This document shows positions 1 to 5,056 of a stretch of DNA of 5,763 nt, in pieces (positions within the stretch are counted from its first letter, which is position 1; each line of letters starts with the position of its first letter). The notes under the pieces are model-generated. The model ran no database searches and had not been told where the DNA came from. It saw nothing but the letters and a program-made list of their open reading frames with translations. Source of the DNA: Sivonenia sp049582005 (GTDB lineage Bacteria; Cyanobacteriota; Cyanobacteriia; Gloeobacterales; PMM-0068); assembly GCA_049582005.1 (NCBI GenBank), contig JBAUTB010000207.1:1-5763 (forward strand), written 5' to 3'. Position numbers and translations under genes: made by a program.

Positions 1-1
1 C

Positions 2-97
2 TTAATCAATCATAGACCTAGAAAATCACTTGATTATCGAACCCCCTATGAGGTATTCTATTGCTCTACATCAGCACCTGTTGCACTTCAGATTTGA
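2..97 (+). pseudogene. IS30-family transposase, C-terminal end (5' part outside window)
   Basis: Frame 2 of the plus strand is open from the window edge to a TGA at 95-97 and gives 31 residues. They begin LINHRPRKSLDYRTPYEVF and end in APVALQI. The 'N-x-RPRK-x-L-x-Y-x-TP-x-EVF' block is the hallmark C-terminal end of the DDE domain in IS30-family transposases, and a terminal 'VAL(Q/E)' is common in that family. The enzyme cuts and joins IS ends. Only the tail is visible, so whether the rest is intact cannot be judged from this window. The fragment overlaps, in antisense, the last codons of the minus-strand nuclease gene. This indicates that the element sits inside that gene. It is too short to appear as a normal open reading frame. 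Confidence 0.85.
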
Positions 98-946
98 ATT
101 GGCCGTTTTATGGATAGAATCTATTAATGATTCAAATTTACTGTATTGAACATGCTCTATTTCTGTAAAATTAGTGTTAATAAATAATTCGTAAATAGTG
201 TCAAATAGTTCTTGCAATTTGGAAATGTGTTTTTCTAAATCTGGATCCTCAGATATTACTTTCTTGCCCTTAATTAAAAATAGATCAAATAGATGTTCTA
301 TATGTTGTTCAAACTTTTCATCTCTTGAGATTCCACTAAAAATTTTTGAAATTTCAAGCTCAACATTTATTTCTGGAGTATATCTATTTCCTAATTCTGT
401 TATTGCTAATTTATTTTGTTCGATACACCATTCATCTGTGAATTCCTCTTTGCTAAACCAGAAATAAGTCAGTCCTGAGTTTATAGGCTTTTGTAATCTT
501 TCAATTAAGTCTGAACTCCACCAAGGTTCGAATTCTACATCAAGTCCTTTTTCATCGGCCCGTCCTTTCCATTTTTTTACTCTATCATTCCATTTTTGAA
601 GCATTGATTTTTGATTATCTAGTCTTGCATCAGGTGGATCAGTTGGAATGGCTACAATATACTTCTTTAGATTAGGATGCTTTCCTAGTACAGTTTCAAT
701 AGAGTCATCTAATTCACTCCATTGTGTTGTATTTAGACTAGAAGTGAAAAACTTTGCTTGCCATGCCCATTCGTCATCATTTTCAAGAATCCAAAAACAC
801 TCTACTCCTGCATCTGGTTTACCTTTTCGAATGAATCGTTTTGAGTTTGGTATTTTTTCATGCCTAGCCAACTGACAAACTAACTCTTCAAATCCTTCAT
901 TCTGGGAATTCTGCAAGGGTCTTATATTGTTCCAATTTATGCTCAT
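71..946 (-). pseudogene. Truncated PD-(D/E)XK nuclease domain of a large anti-phage-type NTPase protein
   Basis: The frame encodes 291 residues from an ATG at 946. Residues about 15-70 carry a restriction-endonuclease-like core: E20 in GFEEL, then KPDAGVE with D45 and E49, then WAWQAKFF with Q63 and K65. This is a PD-(D/E)XK variant in which Q replaces the last acid. Residues 75-175 (LGKHPNLKKYIV, PTDPPDARLD, KWNDRVKKWKG, then the YFWFSKEEF block) match what I recall of the N-terminus of very large bacterial proteins with a STAND/P-loop NTPase downstream, in the style of Avs proteins with Cap4/Mrr-like nucleases. A charged, probably helical linker follows (about 210-280). No Walker A motif is reached. 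The last roughly ten codons (NSNLKCNRC) are antisense to the IS30 transposase tail, so the natural C-terminal part was cut off by the insertion. The gene is AT-rich compared with the genes after 3480, and its ribosome binding site is weak. Nuclease identity is fairly sure; membership of the large family is from memory. Confidence 0.75.
79..105 (+). mobile_element. Probable right terminal inverted repeat of the IS30-family element
   Basis: In many IS30-family elements the terminal inverted repeat overlaps the last transposase codons. Here the stretch from TGTTGCACTTCAG into TTGAATTGGCCG covers the 'VALQI-stop' codons and resembles the GTTGCACTTxxxxTTTGAAT type of IS30 end that I remember. The exact outer boundary is inferred to lie between about 100 and 115, because the matching left end and any target-site duplication are outside the window. 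Confidence 0.5.
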
Positions 947-1007
947 ATATTCAATTTCTCACTTGCCCTTAATAGTACATTCATCAATGTTTAAAATTAC
1001 AACGCAA

Positions 1008-1100
1008 GAAATAAACCGCTGTCTGAAGCGTAACGAACGATGGAAGGCGTGAGCGTAGGGAACGGAGCTGTAGGCGGCGAGTGCACTGTTTTGTTCGGCT
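1008..1100 (+). repeat. GC-rich island resembling an integron attC-like or dispersed repeat
   Basis: The block begins near AACCGCTGTCTGAAGCG and ends in GTGCACTGTTTTGTTCGGC. It is sharply GC-rich between AT-rich flanks. The last seven bases, GTTCGGC (1093-1099), differ by one base from the GTTRRRY core of an integron attC right site, and a 'TGCACT...TTGTT' lead-in is common in attC sites. A clean left partner (GCCGAAC or RYYYAAC) is not visible, although the segment AATAAACCGCTG at the left is loosely similar to the complement of the right end. It could equally be a dispersed intergenic repeat without recombination function. Confidence 0.3.
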
Positions 1101-1340
1101 ACTGTGAATCTCCGGATAATTCGCCTTTTTATTTATCATTCAAGCTCTCACGGTATCTCCAACTATTATTGTATTTCGCAAGTATTTAGCCCGCTCTCTC
1201 TATCTTACTTTTTTAGGAAAAGGTTCGTTCGCATAATGAGCAATAAAATTTTCTACGCGCTTCTCCATAATGGTTGGTTCGATGAAGTGCATCATTTGGC
1301 TATGAAGTTTGTTTAAGTGGGTGGGTGAAGTTATTTATAA

Positions 1341-1384
1341 GGCTCTCATCCCCTATCCCCTTCTCTCACAAGGAGAAGAGAGTC
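1341..1384. repeat. Cyanobacterial-type palindromic repeat, possible terminator
   Basis: The core CCCCTATCCCCTTCTC, a short loop, then GGAGAAGAGAG resembles the 'CCCTAACCCCTTCTCCC...GGAGAAGGGG' repeat spread through many filamentous cyanobacterial genomes. CTTCTC (1360-1365) pairs with GAGAAG (1373-1378) around a 7-base loop, and outer CTCTC (1343-1347) can pair with GAGAG (1378-1382) as an alternative. It lies only about 6 bases beyond the stop codon of the minus-strand operon, so it may help end that transcript, but there is no clear U-tract. Confidence 0.55.
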
Positions 1385-1389
1385 GAATA

Positions 1390-1908
1390 TTAGCCAAGTT
1401 CGAGATTAAGCTCACTTACAATTGACTTATCGGCAAGCTGAGAGCGAAGGCTTTTTCGCTGCATTTTCAAGGATGGTGTTTCTTCTAGACCAGTTATGCC
1501 TGCGTGACCTTTGGAACCTGGACGACTATCAAGGACTTGGCAACCACCTTGGAGTACATATAACGTGTGCCAAACCACATCCATTTGAGGAAATACAGGC
1601 TGTTTGGGATTAGGCTGAATGGATCGAATAGTTTCTACCTCTAAGCTTAGAACCAACTCATAGGCAGGTTTTGAACCCATAATTTCCCAAGCTTGAACAG
1701 GCGTAGTTAGAGTTTGTGCCCAAACAGACAAACGTGGATGAGGATCTTGCTTCTCCTGAGTAGATAATGCAAACGCTTCAGGACTGGCTTTGCGCGTTAC
1801 TTGAAAATCCTTCGACTTAACTGAAAGTCTCAGCACCCACTCGCTAGTAGGCAGAGATGTCCAGTCATTCCCTGGCATATTGGTGCTCATTGCAATCGTA
1901 TTAGGCAA
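1390..1908 (-). CDS. Unknown protein with HAGITGL motif, third gene of operon
   Basis: I do not recognise a named family with certainty. The longest frame gives 172 residues from a TTG at 1908. ATG codons at residues 7 (1890) and 11 (1878) are equally plausible starts, and neither has a clear ribosome binding site. Visible features are a strand-rich N-terminus (WVLRLSV), a central block HPRLSVWAQTLTTPVQAWEIM (about 57-77), a hydrophobic YELVLSLEVETIRSI stretch (83-97), a DVVWHTL segment (110-116), the motif GHAGITGL (134-141), and a basic C-terminal helix with RKSLRSQLAD (151-160). The RLSVWA...LTTPxQA and HAGIxGL pattern looks like a conserved set of small bacterial proteins I have seen labelled hypothetical. 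There is no signal peptide or membrane segment, so it is probably cytoplasmic. It overlaps the preceding gene by 8 bases if the TTG is used, or follows it after 10 bases from the ATG. That spacing implies co-translation and joint function. Confidence 0.75.
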   Translation of the reverse strand: MPNTIAMSTNMPGNDWTSLPTSEWVLRLSVKSKDFQVTRKASPEAFALSTQEKQDPHPRLSVWAQTLTTPVQAWEIMGSKPAYELVLSLEVETIRSIQPNPKQPVFPQMDVVWHTLYVLQGGCQVLDSRPGSKGHAGITGLEETPSLKMQRKSLRSQLADKSIVSELNLELG

Positions 1909-2386
1909 ACAAACTTAGCTTGTTCAACGCGGAAGGAGTGATAGGCATGTGTAGTTCATACTCCTCGCCCCACAATTCTTCTGTGCTTCGATTACGGTAA
2001 AAGAACTCTGACGCACTCTCTGGGAATATTTCCAGCTCTAGATGGTGATCACCCTCATCCCAGGTAAAGAGAATTTGTCCATCGGGACCAGGGCAAGCGT
2101 CTGGAACAGGCAGCGTCCGCCCAGAGATTGCCCATAGATCCAACCATGAATCAAGTGCAAGCGAGGCTACCTGTTGGTTGATAAGACCCATATTTTTTGA
2201 ATCAGAGAGATACTTTTCAAGTTGACTAAATTCTCGGCGAAATCGGTTTACTGTGAATCTTTCAATAGCATCCTGGCTTTCCTTACGCAAAGCTTTTCCA
2301 TACGGCCCTTGAAGATAAGATGACTCGGTAACCAGGTAATGAATGTATGTGGAGTCTTGGCGGTTCAAGGTGTAGGTGGTAGCCAT
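1901..2386 (-). CDS. Unknown 161-aa protein, middle gene of operon
   Basis: The function is not recognised. The protein has a largely helical N-terminal half with charged residues (about 33-85, including RKESQDAIERFTVNRFRREF). A compact second half carries PVPDACPGPDGQILFTWDEGDHHLELEIFP in pieces (94-122), then SEFFYRNRSTEELWGEEYEL (126-144). The PGPDG...FxW(D)xGxHHLELEI...EFFYRxR pattern suggests a small antiparallel beta-sheet domain and looks conserved rather than random. No signal peptide or membrane segment is seen. The start is firm: ATG at 2386 overlaps the upstream stop codon by one base (TAATG), and an AAGGAG lies 11 bases upstream inside the preceding gene. Translation is therefore probably coupled to the TIGR04255-family gene. 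Confidence 0.8.
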   Translation of the reverse strand: MATTYTLNRQDSTYIHYLVTESSYLQGPYGKALRKESQDAIERFTVNRFRREFSQLEKYLSDSKNMGLINQQVASLALDSWLDLWAISGRTLPVPDACPGPDGQILFTWDEGDHHLELEIFPESASEFFYRNRSTEELWGEEYELHMPITPSALNKLSLFA

Positions 2387-3162
2387 TATCGAATCAGCTC
2401 CTTAGTACGCTCGGTGATACAAGCCTCAAAAACCTTATCAGCACGAGTATGTAGCTCCTCTAGGATACCCCAACATGCTGTCTCAGCCTCAGGAAGGTTA
2501 GCCTCCCTAAAAAGATCAATATCCAGGAGTACAGAAACCACATCGGGCTGGTGGGGAGGTGGGGGGACTATGGTTTGCGTAAGAATCAGCGTCCCCTCAA
2601 GTTCTATCTGTGGAATCTGGACCTGCATAAAGTAACCGCTGAGTGCCCTTTCTGGTAGATCAGATGCCACTTCTGGCAAGGTTTTCAGATACTCTTTGAA
2701 ATCATTCAAAGGTAAAGGTAGATCCAGCCGATTGATGTAGCGCACTGCTACGCGGGTGATTTTTTGCGGACGGGCAATTCCCTGGTAAACCTCCCAAAGC
2801 TTGCGTGCCTCATCCCGGAAAGGCTCCCATAGTTCGTAAGGAGCAAGTCGGCTAAACGTGAAACCGTTGAGACGAGCTTGATAAATTTTCTTTTGATCAT
2901 TGCTATTGAATAGATAACCTATTGGAGTGGAACTGATCATTCCGGCAGCGCTAACTCCTATAGATATTTCTCCTCCTAAGGAGAACAATTCTTGACCTAC
3001 AGGGTATTCTGCCTCTTGACCTGCATTTGCAGTAGCCAACGTAGAGAGCAATACATCATCAGGAAGTTCAACCCGGAAGTCAATCACAGCCTCGGTGATT
3101 GGCGATTTCTTATATATGGATGCTTCCGGCATTCTTCTATCCATGACTCTATTTTGATTCAA
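2386..3162 (-). CDS. TIGR04255-family protein (sporadically distributed, function unknown), first gene of operon
   Basis: The protein shows the layout I know for TIGR04255. The N-terminal IYKKSPITEAVIDFRVEL (16-33) matches the 'Y-x-x-x-PI-x-EAV-x-DFR' signature. Next come a beta-rich middle with a hydrophobic LNGFTFSRLAPYELWEPF segment (98-115), the KITRVAVRYINRLDLPLP block (134-151, the 'R-Y-x-NR' motif), a VVSVLLDIDLF strand (208-218), and the C-terminal helix LEELHTRADKVFEACITERTKELI (235-257, the 'K-x-x-FE-x-x-IT' motif). Length is typical at about 250 residues. The frame opens with TTG at 3162 (AGGTAG upstream), but ATG at residue 11 (3132), giving MPEASIYKKS, fits the family's usual N-terminus and has AGAAGA just upstream. 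An ATG at residue 7 (3144) is a third option. The biochemical role of this family is unknown to me; its patchy distribution suggests mobility or conflict-related function. It leads a three-gene operon. Confidence 0.85.
   Translation of the reverse strand: MNQNRVMDRRMPEASIYKKSPITEAVIDFRVELPDDVLLSTLATANAGQEAEYPVGQELFSLGGEISIGVSAAGMISSTPIGYLFNSNDQKKIYQARLNGFTFSRLAPYELWEPFRDEARKLWEVYQGIARPQKITRVAVRYINRLDLPLPLNDFKEYLKTLPEVASDLPERALSGYFMQVQIPQIELEGTLILTQTIVPPPPHQPDVVSVLLDIDLFREANLPEAETACWGILEELHTRADKVFEACITERTKELIR
2398..2403 (-). promoter_or_regulatory. Ribosome binding site AAGGAG within the upstream gene
   Basis: AAGGAG on the minus strand lies in the last codons of the TIGR04255-family gene, 11 bases before the ATG at 2386. 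It supports that start and translational coupling across the TAATG junction. Confidence 0.65.
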
Positions 3163-3352
3163 GACTACCTGTGTTCTGTGAGAATTATTTGAAAAAGTGG
3201 TCTAGACTCATTTTCGTCCGGATGGGTGCAGAGACTTTGATAGGGCTAGGAACTGGGCAAGCTATCCCTTAATTTCCTGGTCAAAGTGCAATTCAAAAAA
3301 ACAGTTGATCTGCCTCCGTTTTAAACAGCAATTCTCATTCAGGGAGCCTGTT

Positions 3353-3376
3353 TTGACCAATTTAACTGGCTATAAT
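3353..3376 (+). promoter_or_regulatory. Possible promoter (-10 TATAAT) for the exported-protein gene
   Basis: A perfect TATAAT lies at 3371-3376, about 105 bases before the ATG at 3482. TTGACC at 3353-3358 is only 12 bases away, too short for a standard sigma-70 spacer, so the -35 match is doubtful. The -10 call stands on its own sequence. Confidence 0.35.
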
Positions 3377-3465
3377 CCGCATTCCATCTCTCTAATAGGC
3401 AATGCCCAGATTCTGGTATGCTGACCAGCGGATGAGTGCCGCGGCGTTTGTCCGCATATTCCACC

Positions 3466-3476
3466 AAGGAGAGGAG
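3466..3476 (+). promoter_or_regulatory. Strong ribosome binding site
   Basis: AAGGAGAGGAG offers two overlapping Shine-Dalgarno cores, GGAG and AGGAG, ending 5 bases before the ATG at 3482. It is much stronger than any other in the window and fixes the start of the exported-protein gene. Confidence 0.8.
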
Positions 3477-3481
3477 TTTTC

Positions 3482-4087
3482 ATGAAGAAATTATTTGTTG
3501 GCGCAATTGCCGCCCTGTTCACCCTTTCAGTAGGGGGAATGGTGATGGCCGAGGATAAGGATACGATGGAGAAGCCGTCGATGGAGAAGCCGTCGGTGGA
3601 GAAGTCAGAGACGAGGAAAGTGACTGCCACGGTAAAGGCCATCGACCTTAAGGATCGGATCGTGACCTTGGAGGGTTCTAAAGGCGAAGTCTTCGATGTG
3701 AAGGTGGGCGAAGAGGCCAAGAACCTGCCCCAGGTAAAGGTCGGCGATCTGGTGAACGTCACCTACTACGAGGCGATAGCGGTCAAGGTGTTCCAGAAGG
3801 GCGAGGCTCCAAAGGTTGACGGGATGACTGAAGGGGTCATGAAAGCAAAACCCGGGGAGAAGCCTGCGGGAGTTGCGGTGTCCCAGATGACCGTGACGGC
3901 TTCGGTCGAAGCTCTCGATAAGATAAAGCAGACCGCTACCCTCTTACTCCCGGACAAGAAGTCTCTTACCGTGAAGGTGAAGGATCCAAAAAACTTGAAG
4001 AACGTAAAGGTGGGGGACGAAGTGCAGATCACCTATTCCGAGGCCCTGGCGATTTCCGTGGAACCGGCAAAGGCGAAGAAGAGTTAG
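3482..4087 (+). CDS. Exported protein with two tandem beta-rich repeats, function unknown
   Basis: The 201-residue product starts with a classic Sec signal peptide: MKK, a hydrophobic core LFVGAIAALFTLSVGGM, and a cleavage site VMA|ED after residue 23. A low-complexity linker follows with MEKPS repeats (29-40). Two homologous units follow. Unit 1 is about 45-103 (VTATVKAIDLKDRIVTL ... VKVGDLVNVTYYEAIAVKV). Unit 2 is about 136-193 (MTVTASVEALDKIKQTATL ... VKVGDEVQITYSEALAISV). Each looks like a small beta-barrel with a closing 'VKVGDxVxxTYxEAxA' hairpin. They are joined by a KAKPGEKPAG-type linker, and the tail is lysine-rich. The protein is probably periplasmic; I recall similar hypothetical exported proteins from proteobacteria and Nitrospirota, but no function. 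Lys/Glu codons are mostly AAG/GAG and the gene is more GC-rich than the genes to its left, which suggests horizontal origin. It stands alone in its orientation and ends at a strong hairpin. Confidence 0.88.
   Translation: MKKLFVGAIAALFTLSVGGMVMAEDKDTMEKPSMEKPSVEKSETRKVTATVKAIDLKDRIVTLEGSKGEVFDVKVGEEAKNLPQVKVGDLVNVTYYEAIAVKVFQKGEAPKVDGMTEGVMKAKPGEKPAGVAVSQMTVTASVEALDKIKQTATLLLPDKKSLTVKVKDPKNLKNVKVGDEVQITYSEALAISVEPAKAKKS
3566..3604 (+). repeat. In-frame 15-base tandem repeat in the linker
   Basis: ATGGAGAAGCCGTCG occurs twice back to back (3566-3580, 3581-3595). A diverged partial third copy begins GTGGAGAAG (3596-3604). It encodes (M/V)EKPS units just after the signal peptide. Perfect identity of the two full copies suggests recent slippage duplication. 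Confidence 0.85.
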
Positions 4088-4103
4088 ATTGCTTCCTCTT
4101 AGG

Positions 4104-4146
4104 GGTTTTAAGCAGAACCCTATGGAAAAAGGTTCTGCTTAAAACC
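4104..4146. terminator. Perfect 16-bp hairpin between convergent genes
   Basis: GGTTTTAAGCAGAACC (4104-4119) is followed by an 11-base loop (4120-4130) and its exact reverse complement GGTTCTGCTTAAAACC (4131-4146). It begins 16 bases after the stop of the exported-protein gene and lies 46 bases beyond the stop of the aquaporin gene on the other strand. This is the usual place for a shared bidirectional terminator. Neither side has a U-tract after the stem, so it is not a standard intrinsic terminator. It could instead protect the 3' end of the RNA or be the remnant of a small mobile repeat. Confidence 0.7.
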
Positions 4147-4192
4147 ATCTAGCATTGAATCTTTAAAGTTAGCTGGTTCAAACATAAGTCAC

Positions 4193-5023
4193 CTAAACAT
4201 TGGGTAAGCTATCACTCAATAACCGTTTCCCCTGCTCTTTACTCTCCTGTTGATATCCACAACGGAAGATGCAGCGTTTGTCATTGTGATGGTTTAGCTT
4301 GGCACAACGGACAGCTTGTTGACCTTTCCAGCGCACATAGACTTCAGCAGCCAGCAACATCCCGAACAGGGGGGCTGTGAAGTACACCCAAAGGGCTGTC
4401 CAAGTCTGAGCAGGGATAGCGGAGGCCAAAGTGCGGGCCGGATTCATACTCATGCCCGATAGCGGGGCTTCCAGCGTGATGTAGGTCGCAATTAAAATTC
4501 CTGCAAACAGTCCCGTATATTGCCCACGGCTAGGACTGTTCGAGACAAAAAGAACCATCAGCATGAGGCCGAAGGAAATAATCAGTTCTGCCAGGAAAGC
4601 AACCCCTGCACCCGCCGTACCAGGAACGGTAACGACGTAATTCACCGTTGGATCGACAATCGCTTCTTTCAGCCATGCAGAAACAAACAACACTCCCAGT
4701 AATCCACCGATAAATTGGGCCACGATGTAGAAAAATGCATCCCACGCTTCAATCTTGCCTAGGCGGAAGAACGTAAAGGTGACCACCGGATTGAGATGGG
4801 CTCCGGATTGCTTGCCCCAGGGTGAATAGATGATGGCCATCGCCGTCAATCCCATCGCCACGCCAATGATCAATCGTCGTAGCAACGGGTCAAGAATTGC
4901 TTGTCGAATCGGTGAAAAGGGATGCTCCAAAAGAGCGGTCACCACGCTGGCAGAAATCATGAAAAAGCCTAGACCAGCAGCTTCCATCAAATATTCAGGA
5001 TAGTGACGTCGTAAAGCGTTCAT
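4193..5023 (-). CDS. Aquaporin / MIP-family channel
   Basis: This is a 276-residue membrane channel for water or small neutral solutes in the major intrinsic protein family. The two pore half-helix motifs are visible: SGAHLNPVVT with NPV at 78-80 (a variant of NPA), and SGMSMNPARTLA with NPA at 194-196 and the selectivity-filter Arg at 197. Hydrophobic segments fit six helices: about 14-32, 50-67, 97-117, 140-160, 168-185 and 208-229. The cytoplasmic tail carries CAKLNHHNDKRCIFRCGY (240-257) with C240, H245, H246, C251 and C255, a pattern I have seen in bacterial MIP tails. Start is ATG at 5023; no good ribosome binding site is visible, but residue 1 fits the family's short N-terminus. The final roughly 18 residues are hydrophilic and unremarkable. 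The FMN reductase gene lies 33 bases upstream on the same strand, so the two are probably co-transcribed. Substrate cannot be read from sequence. Confidence 0.92.
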   Translation of the reverse strand: MNALRRHYPEYLMEAAGLGFFMISASVVTALLEHPFSPIRQAILDPLLRRLIIGVAMGLTAMAIIYSPWGKQSGAHLNPVVTFTFFRLGKIEAWDAFFYIVAQFIGGLLGVLFVSAWLKEAIVDPTVNYVVTVPGTAGAGVAFLAELIISFGLMLMVLFVSNSPSRGQYTGLFAGILIATYITLEAPLSGMSMNPARTLASAIPAQTWTALWVYFTAPLFGMLLAAEVYVRWKGQQAVRCAKLNHHNDKRCIFRCGYQQESKEQGKRLLSDSLPNV

Positions 5024-5056
5024 GACCGAGGAATTGGGTGAGGAGTCTATTTATAC

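Larger units (their letters stand above)
947..1389. other. Gene-poor spacer
   Basis: I see no supported gene in this roughly 440-base gap. It contains a GC-rich island (about 1008-1100) flanked by AT-rich sequence, a T-rich stretch near 1120-1140, and a cyanobacterial-type hairpin repeat at its right end. One plus-strand frame (1104-1316, 70 codons) is open. It has no ribosome binding site at its first ATG, no family resemblance, and a low-complexity start, so I do not call it. The spacer separates the damaged defence-like locus from the three-gene operon and may be a junction of transferred segments. Confidence 0.6.
3163..3481. other. Divergent intergenic region between operon and exported-protein gene
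   Basis: This roughly 320-base gap separates divergently transcribed genes and must hold promoters for both. I see a good -10 box for the rightward gene and its strong ribosome binding site. A GGTCAA (3279-3284) and a TTGACC (3353-3358) form a spaced inverted pair that could be -35 elements facing opposite ways, but neither has a well-spaced -10. I find no coding potential or RNA gene. Confidence 0.55.

Noticed and set aside
1104..1316. 70-codon plus-strand open frame in the spacer
   Set aside because: No ribosome binding site at its start, low-complexity N-terminus, no family resemblance; an internal ATG near 1236 has AGGAAAAGG upstream but too far away.
1341..1384. CRISPR-like repeat
   Set aside because: Only one copy in the window; it fits a dispersed cyanobacterial hairpin repeat better.
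3279..3358. GGTCAA/TTGACC inverted pair as divergent promoter -35 boxes or an operator
   Set aside because: Six-base arms 68 bases apart are expected by chance, and neither has a properly spaced -10.
3370..4032. Two minus-strand frames (3370-3762 and 3766-4032) opposite the exported-protein gene
   Set aside because: They mirror a gene with a clear signal peptide, repeats and ribosome binding site; their Thr/Ser/Phe-rich translation is a typical antisense shadow.
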